DNA of 64,000 bases from Congregibacter litoralis KT71 (lineage in GTDB: Bacteria; Pseudomonadota; Gammaproteobacteria; Pseudomonadales; Halieaceae). The translations under genes were made by a program, and so were the position numbers. How positions within the stretch are numbered: the stretch's first letter is position 1; each line of letters starts with the position of its first letter. Positions 1 through 8,128 of the stretch are shown here, one piece after another. The stretch lies in the NCBI RefSeq assembly GCF_000153125.2, contig NZ_CM002299.1:3174928-3238927 (forward strand). The letters run 5' to 3'. The notes beneath the pieces are model-generated. The model was not told the origin of the DNA. It made no database searches and worked only from the letters and a program-made list of their open reading frames with translations.

Positions 1-1
1 C

Positions 2-1582
2 GCTGCAAAGCCTCTCTTTGAGGACATTTCCGTAAAATTTGGCGACGGCAACCGCTACGGCCTCATAGGCGCCAACGGCTGCGGCAAGTCAACGCTCATG
101 AAAATCCTCGACGGGAGTCTGACACCCACCTCGGGCAACGTATCGATATCGCCGAACGAGCGCCTGGGTAAACTGAACCAGAACCAGTTCGCTTACGAAG
201 AATTCACGGTGGTCGATACGGTAATGATGGGTCATGAGGAACTCTGGGCCATCAAGGAGGAGCGGGATCGGATCTACTCGAACCCCGACATGTCCGAAGA
301 GGACGGCATGCGCGTGGCGGACCTGGAGGTCCAGTTCGCCGAATTAGACGGCTACTCTGCCGAAAGCCGCGCGGAGGAAATCCTCACTGGTGCCGGTATC
401 GCAAAGGAGCTGCACCACGGCCCCATGAGCGAGGTGGCACCGGGCTGGAAGCTTCGCGTGCTGCTGGCCCAGGCATTGTTTTCGGATCCTGACATTCTGC
501 TTCTGGACGAGCCGACCAACAACCTGGACATCGATACCATCCGCTGGCTGGAAAGCGTGCTTAACCAGAGCAAGTCCACCATGATCATCGTGTCCCACGA
601 CCGGCACTTTCTCAACGCCGTGTGCACACACATGGCTGATATCGATTACGGTGAGCTGCGCGTGTATCCGGGGAACTACGACGATTTTATGACGGCTTCC
701 ACAGCCGCACGGGAACGCCTGCAATCACAGAACGCCAAGAAGAGCGCCGAGATCGCCGATCTCAAGCAATTTGTATCGCGCTTCTCGGCAAATGCCTCAA
801 AGGCAAAGCAGGCAACATCCCGCGCCAAGCGTATTGAGAAGATCAAGCTCGACGACATTAAGCCCTCGAGTCGCGTCAGCCCCTACATCCGCTTCAAGCA
901 GGAGAAAAAGCTTCACCGTCAGGCGGTGGTGATAGAGGACCTCGGCCATGGTTTTGACGAGGGGCCGCTGTTTGAAAACGGAAGTCTCATTCTGGAGGCC
1001 GGCGCCCGCCTCGCAGTCATTGGTGAGAATGGCGCGGGAAAGACCACGCTCCTCCGCTGCCTGATGGGGCAATTAGAACCCATGGCCGGTCGCATCAAAT
1101 GGGCCGAGAGTGCGACCCTGGGCTACTGCCCCCAGAATACTAACGACGAATTCGACACGGACCTGAACCTCTTTGACTGGATGAGTCAGTGGCGCAAGCC
1201 CAGTCACGATGACCAGATCGTGCGGGCGACCCTGGGACGCCTGCTGTTTTCTTCGGACGACTTTCTGAAAAAGGCAAAGGTGTGTTCCGGCGGCGAAAAA
1301 AATCGACTGCTCTTCGGAAAGCTCATGATGATGGATAGCAACGTGCTTCTTCTGGATGAGCCCACCAATCACCTGGATATGGAATCCATCGAAGCCCTTA
1401 ACCTCGCCCTCGAGCACTACGACGGCACCCTGATTTTTGTCAGCCATGACCGGGAGTTTGTCTCGTCTCTCGCGACGCGTATCGTCGATATCCGCGATGG
1501 CGAACTAGTGGATTTTCAAGGTAGCTACGACGAATATCTTGCCCATCAGGAAGCCCTGAGCACTACCGCCCTCGCTTCCTGA
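2..1582 (+). CDS. ybiT: ABC-F ATPase YbiT (5' end cut by window)
   Basis: Cytosolic ABC-F protein with two ATPase domains and no membrane part; the family acts on the ribosome. The reading frame is open from base 2, so the start lies upstream. The first Walker A (GANGCGKST) is encoded near bases 68-94 and the second (GENGAGKTT) near 1024-1050. Both Walker B/DEPTN motifs are present (DEPTNNLD and DEPTNHLD). The first domain has the YbiT-type replacement of the LSGG signature by APGWKLR, while the second keeps SGGEK. The linker and the C-terminal stretch with [16 protein letters not shown] read like E. coli YbiT rather than EttA or Uup. The exact cellular role of YbiT is less clear than that of EttA. 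Confidence 0.93.
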   Translation, partial: AAKPLFEDISVKFGDGNRYGLIGANGCGKSTLMKILDGSLTPTSGNVSISPNERLGKLNQNQFAYEEFTVVDTVMMGHEELWAIKEERDRIYSNPDMSEEDGMRVADLEVQFAELDGYSAESRAEEILTGAGIAKELHHGPMSEVAPGWKLRVLLAQALFSDPDILLLDEPTNNLDIDTIRWLESVLNQSKSTMIIVSHDRHFLNAVCTHMADIDYGELRVYPGNYDDFMTASTAARERLQSQNAKKSAEIADLKQFVSRFSANASKAKQATSRAKRIEKIKLDDIKPSSRVSPYIRFKQEKKLHRQAVVIEDLGHGFDEGPLFENGSLILEAGARLAVIGENGAGKTTLLRCLMGQLEPMAGRIKWAESATLGYCPQNTNDEFDTDLNLFDWMSQWRKPSHDDQIVRATLGRLLFSSDDFLKKAKVCSGGEKNRLLFGKLMMMDSNVLLLDEPTNHLDMESIEALNLALEHYDGTLIFVSHDREFVSSLATRIVDIRDGELVDFQGSYDEYLAHQEALSTTALAS

Positions 1583-1594
1583 GGCAGCTTCAAA

Positions 1595-2401
1595 TCAGGA
1601 ATCGGGCTGAGCGGAACCCGAAGCTTCCCAGCTGAAGGGCGCGTATTCTGGTAAGCGCTGTTCGCTTTCGGGCGTCTTTTGCGCTTCCTGTCGCAGGGTA
1701 ACGATATCCCTCTGCAGGCTGCTGCGGTAGCGCCAGACTTCGCGCCACTGCGCCAAAAACGCATCGCTTGCCCTCCCCGTCTCGTCCTCCCTGCGCATGG
1801 CAGGCACCAGGTGCTCGTAGGCACTTTGGAGGCGTCGCGCATTCCGCTCTTCGAAGGCAGCCACAACAGACGCCTGCGCAGGGGGCAGGGGCACAAAGGC
1901 TGGTGAGGGATTGGCCGCATAGGCCGCGAAATACTCTGCGTATTTCTCCAGGGGTACCGAATCGGCAGAGCCCCAGATATGCATATCCTCGCGATTGATC
2001 AGGCGCTCGCTTTGCGCATTGACGATCATCACCGTGGGCGTGGCGAAGTAATGCGCCTGATCAAAACGCCGCGTCACTTCGCGGAGGTCTTTAAAATAGC
2101 CCACGTCGATAAAAACCGTTTCATAATGAGCGTCTAAAACAGCGGCAACGGCAGGATCAGTGAATTTCTCGGCCAGCCCCCGACTGTCGTGACACCACTG
2201 GGCACCCAGCACCAGAAGCAGCAGCTTGTCGGTCTGTTTTGCCTTTTCCAAAGCACGCTGCACATCGGCCATGGGATCCTCCGAATCCACATAAACAGAC
2301 CCTTGCGTGTCCGAGGATGCCTCTCCAAAAACAGAGGCCGGCATCATCGACATAAGGGCGCAGGAGAAGATCAGAAACAAAGTAGCAGTCAGTCGTTGCA
2401 T
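1595..2401 (-). CDS. Periplasmic thioredoxin-fold protein, single-cysteine motif
   Basis: A 268-residue protein with an N-terminal signal peptide (hydrophobic residues about 5-25, cleavage probably after VFG). The thioredoxin-like fold is suggested by LLLLVLGAQWC near residues 60-70 and by a cis-proline-type stretch (ATPTVMIVN). The active-site motif is C70-H-D-S, so the second redox cysteine is replaced by serine; a normal disulfide exchange through a CxxC pair is therefore unlikely. The start is an ATG behind TGAGGAAA. It lies 9 bases after the isomerase-like gene on the same strand, so the two are probably co-transcribed. The C-terminal half (beyond about residue 165) is not recognised. 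Confidence 0.7.
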   Translation of the reverse strand: MQRLTATLFLIFSCALMSMMPASVFGEASSDTQGSVYVDSEDPMADVQRALEKAKQTDKLLLLVLGAQWCHDSRGLAEKFTDPAVAAVLDAHYETVFIDVGYFKDLREVTRRFDQAHYFATPTVMIVNAQSERLINREDMHIWGSADSVPLEKYAEYFAAYAANPSPAFVPLPPAQASVVAAFEERNARRLQSAYEHLVPAMRREDETGRASDAFLAQWREVWRYRSSLQRDIVTLRQEAQKTPESEQRLPEYAPFSWEASGSAQPDS

Positions 2402-2410
2402 TATTTTTCC

Positions 2411-2881
2411 TCAGGCACTACGAAAGGTGCTGATGGCGGCGACAAGGAGCAGGTAAACGATGAGCAGCGCCCCGGCAAACGCCAGACCGAAACCCAGAAC
2501 ACCAAAAAGGTTGCTTGCGCCGAGGGGATTGTCACCGAAGCTCAGGGCGCGACTACCGGCGGCATTGCCCGCCCAGTAAAAGACCGTATTTGCCCAGGCG
2601 ATATAAATAAAACCCCAGGCGGTGATGTTGCGCATGCGATTGCTCAGGGGGATCTTGGGGAGGGCCCAGGCCACCGCCAGGACCAACAGCCCATTGCTCA
2701 AGCCACCGGAATGGGCACGGGCCCAACCCTCCGCCGTACCGTAGTAAGGCATGGCTACGATCTTGCCCGGATAAAGCTCCAGACCGCCGATGAGTCCGAA
2801 GCCCAGCATAAAGCCTGCAAACATGCTCATCACGATCACGAGAAAGGCGTTGCCAATCATCAGTTTCTGGAGTCGTTCCAT
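2411..2881 (-). CDS. Styrene-oxide-isomerase-like membrane protein
   Basis: A 156-residue protein with four hydrophobic segments (about 8-32, 63-76, 86-104, 122-150). The stretch GWARAHSG at 52-59 followed by N63, and the WANTVFYW segment at 96-103, match styrene-oxide isomerase StyC in order and spacing. From memory, StyC binds haem b through H58 and uses N64, D95 and Y103; here H57, N63 and Y102 align with a constant one-residue offset, but the D95 equivalent is isoleucine. This suggests a haem-dependent epoxide isomerase or a relative with a different substrate. The ATG at 2881 follows GGGGGATA; a GTG nine codons upstream is less likely. It heads a pair with the thioredoxin-like gene. Confidence 0.6.
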   Translation of the reverse strand: MERLQKLMIGNAFLVIVMSMFAGFMLGFGLIGGLELYPGKIVAMPYYGTAEGWARAHSGGLSNGLLVLAVAWALPKIPLSNRMRNITAWGFIYIAWANTVFYWAGNAAGSRALSFGDNPLGASNLFGVLGFGLAFAGALLIVYLLLVAAISTFRSA

Positions 2882-3040
2882 TGTTTTTATCCCCCTGCTC
2901 CCCAACACTTACGAGGCAGTTGTTTGTGAACTCAATATCCGCTGCCAATAATGACACAGACTGGCGGTTCACAGAGGGACGAAGGTGTTGCGACAAATCC
3001 TGCTGTGTCAGCCTCTATCGCGCGCCCTGTCGCTCTTTCC

Positions 3041-3096
3041 GAAGAGACCGTGGCGAAGAGACCATGGTGAAGAGGCCGCGGTGAAGAGATCCCGAT
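3041..3096. repeat. Four tandem 14-bp direct repeats upstream of the FAD oxidoreductase gene
   Basis: Four adjacent 14-base units begin at 3041, 3055, 3069 and 3083. The first three follow the pattern GAAGAGRCCRYGGY; the fourth keeps only GAAGAG and then diverges. The array ends 32 bases before the ATG at 3129, inside the 247-base gap between two divergent genes. It could be a regulator-binding array or a slipped-strand expansion; no known operator was recognised. Confidence 0.75.
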
Positions 3097-3128
3097 AAGA
3101 CAATCAAAAGAATAATGGAGAGTCGGCA

Positions 3129-4496
3129 ATGAGAACACAGAACACGGATTATCTGATTGTGGGCGCCGGTGCCATGGGCATGGCCTTCGCCGACGTGCTC
3201 ATGCATGAGTCCGAGGCCACGATCACGATGGTCGACCGCTACCATCAACCCGGGGGTCACTGGAACCTGGCCTACTCCTATGTGCGCCTCCACCAACCCT
3301 CCAGTTTTTACGGCGTCAACTCCCGCCCCCTGGGTAAAGATCGCATTGACACCCGGGGCAACAACAAGGGCCTTTATGAGCTGGCGAGCAAGGCTGAGAT
3401 CTGTGCTTATTACGACGAGCTTATGCGTGAGTTCCTTGGCACCGGCAGATTGCAATATTTCCCCATGAGTGAATACCGTGGAGACGGCAACATTCAGTCC
3501 CTCACCTCACCGGAGATACACCGCATTCAGGCCGGCACCGTGGTCGATGCCACATTTATGAACGTGCAGGTACCTGCGATGGCCGCCCCTGCCTACGCTG
3601 TTGCCGATGGCGTGCATTGCGTTGCGCCCAACGCTCTCACGACTTTGCGAGGCGAGTACGCGAACTACACGGTCATCGGCGCGGGCAAGACAAGCTTCGA
3701 TGCCTGCCTGTTTTTACTGGATAGCGGCGTTTCCCCTGACGCCATCTCCTGGATAAAACCCCGAGAAGCCTGGCTGTGGGATCGTGCCTATGCCCAGGCG
3801 GGAGAGCTCTTTGAGGAGTCCATTCAGACGCTCTCCCAGATGCAGGTCAGGGTGGTGGCGGAATCCGAGTCCGTCGATGATTTCTTCGCACGGGCCGAGG
3901 CCGCGGGACTCGTCCTGCGCATCGACGAATCCGAGGCTCCCACGATGTTTCGCTGCGCTACAGTCACAAAAACTGAAATCGAGAAACTCCGCAGCATCAA
4001 GAATGTCCTGCGCCTGGGCCGGGTAGAACGTATTGAGCGGGAACGTATCGTGCTGGAGCAGGGTACGCATAACTATGGTGCACAAACCCTGTTTGTGGAC
4101 TGCACGGCGGACGGTCTCGCCCGCCGTCCTCCGGAGCCTGTGTTTAGGGATGGCCGAATCACTCTCCAGTCTGTGCGGACCTGCCAGCAGGTGTTCAGCG
4201 CGGCGTTCATTGCCCATATCGAATTGTCGGAGAAGGATCAGGCTGAGAAAAATCGTTTTTGCACGCCCGTCCCCCACCCAGACTGTGATACCGATTATCT
4301 TCGCAATATGCTCGCCGATCTCGTTAACGGACTGGCCTGGCAAGAGGATCCAGCGCTGATGGCATGGATGAAAGCAGCGCGCCTGGATGGCTTCAGCTCC
4401 CCGAAAACCAGCGCGGAGGCAGACGCCGCGTTTATACAGGGCTTGCAGGAGCAGGGAATGATTGCTGCCGAGAAACTCATGGGTTACCTGAGCTGA
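3129..4496 (+). CDS. FAD/NAD(P)-binding oxidoreductase, monooxygenase-like
   Basis: A 455-residue protein. The N-terminal dinucleotide-binding motif GAGAMG is at residues 12-17, with an acidic residue ending the second strand (MVDRY) and the PGGHW motif often seen in flavin monooxygenases. A second Rossmann motif (VIGAGKTS) is near residue 183, fitting a second nucleotide site for NAD(P)H. No signal peptide or membrane segment was seen. The arrangement resembles flavin-containing monooxygenases, but the substrate is unknown and it does not look like StyA. It starts with ATG behind GGAGAG and is divergent from the isomerase-like gene, with the 14-bp repeat array in between. Confidence 0.7.
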   Translation: MRTQNTDYLIVGAGAMGMAFADVLMHESEATITMVDRYHQPGGHWNLAYSYVRLHQPSSFYGVNSRPLGKDRIDTRGNNKGLYELASKAEICAYYDELMREFLGTGRLQYFPMSEYRGDGNIQSLTSPEIHRIQAGTVVDATFMNVQVPAMAAPAYAVADGVHCVAPNALTTLRGEYANYTVIGAGKTSFDACLFLLDSGVSPDAISWIKPREAWLWDRAYAQAGELFEESIQTLSQMQVRVVAESESVDDFFARAEAAGLVLRIDESEAPTMFRCATVTKTEIEKLRSIKNVLRLGRVERIERERIVLEQGTHNYGAQTLFVDCTADGLARRPPEPVFRDGRITLQSVRTCQQVFSAAFIAHIELSEKDQAEKNRFCTPVPHPDCDTDYLRNMLADLVNGLAWQEDPALMAWMKAARLDGFSSPKTSAEADAAFIQGLQEQGMIAAEKLMGYLS

Positions 4497-4520
4497 GCCG
4501 GCAAACCGGGCTTTAAAAAT
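4496..4520 (+). terminator. Possible weak intrinsic terminator
   Basis: AGCCGG, loop CAAA and CCGGGCT form a short stem with one bulge, followed by TTTAAAAATTT. It lies between two convergent genes. The T-run is short and broken, so termination is uncertain. Confidence 0.35.
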
Positions 4521-5357
4521 TTAGTCCCGCTGTAACAGCGTCAGGGAGACATCTACGGTCACTGCCAGAGAGCTCACTGCCGCAACGCGAGCCCTACCCT
4601 CGGCAGACGCCCGAAAGAAATGCGGTGTCATCAAGAGAAGATCCGCGATGACCTCTTGATCAAGGTCTGCCGTTTTGAATGTGAGCGCCGCTCTCTCGCG
4701 CAGCGTAAAGCCTTTTGGTATATCGGAAGCAGGCCTTTGGGCCTTTAGCTGCGGATAGATCAGTTCCCGCAGTTCTCTGAGATGCTCGTGCCCCGTCTGG
4801 ACCCGCAGGAGCAGACCGCTGCTCTTGAGTACGCGGGAAAAGGAAGGAAAATCCGGAAAGCCAAACATGTCCATAACAAGGTCAGCGGACGCATCCTCGA
4901 GGGGGATATTGCGATTACTGGCGACCAACCAGGTGCCGGGAAAACGCCGCGCGGCCACCTGCAAGGCCCATTTCGAAATATCGAACCCCAGGATCCCAGG
5001 CTCCGATAATCCCGCTGCCTGAACGCAATCACGAAGATGGTTCAGGTAATACCCCTCACCACAGCCCGCATCGACAACCAGACGGCTGGAATCAACATAG
5101 GGCAGTAGTAATTGGGCAATACCCTCTGCTACGGGGTAATAATGCCCCGCCTCCAGGAACCGATGACGGGCAGCAATCATGGGCTGACTGTCGCCGGGGT
5201 CTTTAGAGCGCTTGTCCTGCGCCGACAGCAGATTACAGTAACCTTGTCGTGCTCTATCGAAGCTGTGTTTGTTGGGACAGCGCAAGCTGTGGCTATCCCA
5301 CTCCATGGGCAAACCATCCAGAGGGCAGCGCAGCGCCGGGTGATGTCTAAAGGGCAT
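4521..5357 (-). CDS. rlmA: 23S rRNA (guanine-N1)-methyltransferase RlmA
   Basis: A 278-residue SAM-dependent methyltransferase that modifies a 23S rRNA guanine (G745 in E. coli). The N-terminal zinc-finger region is followed by the RlmA hallmark NLLSAQDKRSKDPGDS, then the SAM motif VVDAGCGEGYYL near residue 95. In E. coli the zinc is bound by C-x2-C and C-x3-H; here C11, C27 and H31 remain, but the second cysteine is D14. Asp can bind zinc, so the site may still work. The ATG at 5357 gives the expected N-terminus. The gene is convergent with the FAD oxidoreductase gene and downstream of the Old Yellow Enzyme gene on the same strand. Confidence 0.92.
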   Translation of the reverse strand: MPFRHHPALRCPLDGLPMEWDSHSLRCPNKHSFDRARQGYCNLLSAQDKRSKDPGDSQPMIAARHRFLEAGHYYPVAEGIAQLLLPYVDSSRLVVDAGCGEGYYLNHLRDCVQAAGLSEPGILGFDISKWALQVAARRFPGTWLVASNRNIPLEDASADLVMDMFGFPDFPSFSRVLKSSGLLLRVQTGHEHLRELRELIYPQLKAQRPASDIPKGFTLRERAALTFKTADLDQEVIADLLLMTPHFFRASAEGRARVAAVSSLAVTVDVSLTLLQRD

Positions 5358-5418
5358 GACCGCTGCGTCCTCGCAAAGATCGCGGGAAAGGCCTCATAAA
5401 AAAGGCCGCCCCCCGCCA

Positions 5419-6495
5419 TCAAGCCTCGACAAAGCCCTTCCAGGAGGCCATGTATTCAATGAAGGCCTCCCCGAGACCCTCCTTGCGCAGATACTCGGCG
5501 GTAACCGGATTCGAGACGGGTTGAAACGCCGGGTCAGACAAGACTCGTCGGGGAAAATCGTGATGCAAAATGGCTGAGCGGCCGACGACAGCAAAATCGG
5601 CACCCGCTTCAATGCAACGGCGGGCATCTTCGGCACTGCGGATTTTTCCCGCGGTTCCCAGAAGCACGTCCCCTCGATCCAGCTCCGTGAAGCACTCCAG
5701 TAAGGTCTTCCCCTCAAAGCCCTCTTCCTCGGGTTCCTTGAAGGAGTCCCACAGGGACATGTCCAGAAAATCGATGTTTCCCTCACGCATCAATTGCTGT
5801 GCCAGGTCCCGCATCTCGGCGAGGCGTATATCAAAACGCTCCGCCGACAGACGCACGCCCAGGAGGAAGTCAGCGCCGCATCGCTCTCGCACGCCATCGA
5901 TAATTTCCAGGAGCAGTCGGCTGCGATTTTCCAGGGAGCCACCGTACTCATCATCGCGCAGATTGATAGTGGGACTCAGGAACTGAGCCAGTACATAGCC
6001 ATGCGCGCCGTGGAGTTCCACGCCGGTGAAACCGGCTTTTTGAGCCCTCACCGCAGCGGCAATAAAATCGTCTCGCAAGCGCAACACCTCCTCGTGGGAC
6101 AAACCCCGGGCACCGGTCTTTTCATTGTCGCTGGGGCAATGGGGCTGCTCACCGATAAGCGCCTCGGGCGACCGCATACCCGCATGATGAAGCTGCAGGA
6201 CCGACACACTGCCCTCCGCGTTGATAGCGGCAGCAAGGCGACCCAAGCCTTCAAGATGCTCATCAGAGAAACAGCCCAGCTGGCCGGGAAACCCGCAGCC
6301 CACGGCCTGCACGTGGGAGGCGCAGGTCATGGTGAGACCAAAGCCGCCCTCAGCACGTTTGCTCAGCCAACGATACTCGTCATCACTGAGGGTGCCGTCG
6401 GAATGACTTTGGAGGTTGGTGAGAGGCGCCAGCATAAAGCGATTGGGCATGATGGCCCCGCTTTTAAACGTAAGGGCATCAGACAAAGAGGCCAT
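5419..6495 (-). CDS. NADH:flavin oxidoreductase, Old Yellow Enzyme family
   Basis: A 358-residue TIM-barrel flavoprotein. The N-terminus carries NRFMLAPLTNLQSHSDGTLSDDE, typical of the FMN-binding start of the family. The segment GFTGVELHGAHGYVLAQFLSP and the nearby NLRDDEYGGSLENR are family signatures. The C-terminal phosphate-binding part (LLGTAGKIRS...FAVVGRSAILHHDFP) is also present. Relatives reduce activated alkenes using NAD(P)H and bound FMN; the natural substrate here cannot be read from the sequence. It is cytosolic, starts with ATG at 6495, and lies 61 bases upstream of rlmA. Confidence 0.88.
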   Translation of the reverse strand: MASLSDALTFKSGAIMPNRFMLAPLTNLQSHSDGTLSDDEYRWLSKRAEGGFGLTMTCASHVQAVGCGFPGQLGCFSDEHLEGLGRLAAAINAEGSVSVLQLHHAGMRSPEALIGEQPHCPSDNEKTGARGLSHEEVLRLRDDFIAAAVRAQKAGFTGVELHGAHGYVLAQFLSPTINLRDDEYGGSLENRSRLLLEIIDGVRERCGADFLLGVRLSAERFDIRLAEMRDLAQQLMREGNIDFLDMSLWDSFKEPEEEGFEGKTLLECFTELDRGDVLLGTAGKIRSAEDARRCIEAGADFAVVGRSAILHHDFPRRVLSDPAFQPVSNPVTAEYLRKEGLGEAFIEYMASWKGFVEA

Positions 6496-6666
6496 AAAGC
6501 TATTCCAAGGAATGAGAGGGCGCGTATTTTGTCGGGAGAGACAAAGGCTGTACAGCCCCCGTAGGCGTCAATTTATGGCAGGCAGGGGGCCTCCGATCTG
6601 GTATCGTCGTTTTTTTAGCCTCCCCACCTCTGTTGCTGGCACGCCTCCGACCCCGAGTTTCTGTTT

Positions 6667-7674
6667 ATGAAAATAACGCTGCGCCATACTACGAAAAACC
6701 TCTGTGGCATCGCCTCAGTCCTGGCGTTGCTCTATGGGTCCATGGCTTTTGGAAGCCCGGAAACCTGCGCTTATATCGCCGACGCCGATGCCCGACTGAA
6801 CTGTTTTGACAGCTATTTCACACCCGAGGAGCTTCCCGAGGTCAACGCCGCCGGTGAGGTGGAACTCCTCAGTGAGGCGCTCCCGTCCCTGTCGCTCATC
6901 GAAGCCCGCATTGAGCAGGAAGACACCCTCACGGATCAGTGGTTCTCGATCACTCCTCACCATCCCAATTACATCCTGCCCATGACCTTCAGCAGCAACC
7001 CGGACTATTCTGATTTCGGCCCCCTGGAGGAGAGCTTCAGTGACTACGAGATCAAAATGCAGCTCAGCCTGAAAACACGTCTTGCCGAGGGCCTCTGGCG
7101 GGATTCGTCGGTGTGGGCGGCTTACACCCAGCAATCCTATTGGCAGCTTTATGCCGAGGATGATGCGTCGGCGCCCTTTCGGGAAACCAACCACCAGCCA
7201 GAGGTTTTCTGGCAGCTGCCCGTAGACTTCAAGGTGTTTGGCTGGAACGCCCGAACCACTACCCTGGCCATCAACCACCAGTCCAACGGCCGCTCGGAAC
7301 CCCTGTCCAGGAGTTGGAACCGGGTTACCGCAGAACTCGCCCTCGATCGCGGCAACTGGGTGGTCTCTGCCAAGACCTGGGCACGCATCAGTGAACCGGC
7401 CGATGTGGATGACAATCCCAATATCGAGGATTACATGGGCAGGCTCCAACTGGGTTTGGTGCACAAACGCGAGCGCCATACCGTTGCCATAGGACTGAAA
7501 AACAATCTCAGTAGCCCCAATCGCAGCGGCCTGGAAGTGAATTACACCTTCCCCCTGTTCAAGCGACTCAAGGGATTTGTTCAACTCTACTCCGGATACG
7601 GGGAAAATCTTATCGACATGGAGAATTACAACAACCGGATCGGCATCGGCATCGCTTTGACGGACTGGTTGTGA
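6667..7674 (+). CDS. pldA: Outer-membrane phospholipase A1 (OmpLA)
   Basis: A 335-residue outer-membrane enzyme that hydrolyses phospholipids reaching the outer leaflet. The signal peptide covers residues 1-29. The catalytic triad is visible as H204 and S206 in NHQSNGRS and N218 in SWNRV, matching the His-Ser-Asn triad of E. coli PldA. The alternating hydrophobic strands and the C-terminal aromatic/hydrophobic end (IGIALTDWL) fit a 12-strand beta barrel. A cysteine pair in the mature N-terminus (C34, C46) lies in a segment of about 60 residues before the barrel. It stands alone, with its own 171-base upstream region. Confidence 0.93.
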   Translation: MKITLRHTTKNLCGIASVLALLYGSMAFGSPETCAYIADADARLNCFDSYFTPEELPEVNAAGEVELLSEALPSLSLIEARIEQEDTLTDQWFSITPHHPNYILPMTFSSNPDYSDFGPLEESFSDYEIKMQLSLKTRLAEGLWRDSSVWAAYTQQSYWQLYAEDDASAPFRETNHQPEVFWQLPVDFKVFGWNARTTTLAINHQSNGRSEPLSRSWNRVTAELALDRGNWVVSAKTWARISEPADVDDNPNIEDYMGRLQLGLVHKRERHTVAIGLKNNLSSPNRSGLEVNYTFPLFKRLKGFVQLYSGYGENLIDMENYNNRIGIGIALTDWL

Positions 7675-7789
7675 GGGCGGTGAACGAGCCAGGGCACGCA
7701 GCAGCGCAATTTAGTGCGGGCTCTTGAGTCCATAATTTGCTATGCTGGCTGGCCGAAAATTGTGTCGAAAACATAGTGAATCCCTAGTC

Positions 7790-7987
7790 ATGGCCAAGAA
7801 ACCCCTTAGAACTGCCGGCAAAAAGAAACCCCCGGCGGCGGTAGAGACCTCCTCCTCCCTGGAAGATAAAGTGAAGGCTTTTCTGGAAGCCGGCGGAGAA
7901 ATCGAGCAGATCAAGTCCGGCGTTAGCGGCCAGGCGAACATGGCAGCACCCAAGGCAAAATCAGCGGCGAGCAAAAGCGCCAGCTAA
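7790..7987 (+). CDS. Small basic Lys/Ala-rich protein
   Basis: 65 residues from the ATG at 7790 (an upstream in-frame ATG at 7742 would add 16 residues). The N-terminus is rich in Lys and Pro (MAKKPLRTAGKKKPP), the middle holds an acidic helix (LEDKVKAFLEAGGEIEQIKSGVSG), and the tail is Ala/Ser/Lys-rich. The middle part resembles short conserved proteobacterial proteins of unknown role. There is no cysteine, signal peptide or membrane segment. Binding to nucleic acid is possible from the charge, but this is inference. It precedes recQ. Confidence 0.55.
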   Translation: MAKKPLRTAGKKKPPAAVETSSSLEDKVKAFLEAGGEIEQIKSGVSGQANMAAPKAKSAASKSAS

Positions 7988-8001
7988 CACTGCCCGGGGG
8001 C

Positions 8002-8031
8002 CATCGCTGTATAACGATGAGTACAGCGATG
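8002..8031. repeat. Perfect 10-bp inverted repeat ahead of recQ
   Basis: CATCGCTGTA at 8002-8011 is repeated inverted as TACAGCGATG at 8022-8031, with a 10-base loop. No T-run follows, so it is not a typical terminator. The CTGT/ACAG spacing is 12 bases, which does not fit a LexA box. It may be an operator or an mRNA hairpin. Confidence 0.7.
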
Positions 8032-8128
8032 AGTCCAGAACGCAGCGCCAGGATTAACGAGGCGTCCACTGCAAGCAGAAGACAGGCATACCGATCACAC
8101 CGCTGAGGCGCTGAACACGCTCCAGCAC

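Noticed and set aside
5395..5418. A-run and G/C-rich stretch after the Old Yellow Enzyme gene, possible leftward terminator
   Set aside because: The only stem is four base pairs with a long loop.
8006..8025. CTGT...ACAG in front of recQ, like a LexA box
   Set aside because: The half-sites are 12 bases apart, while the usual box has 8; it is part of a longer inverted repeat.
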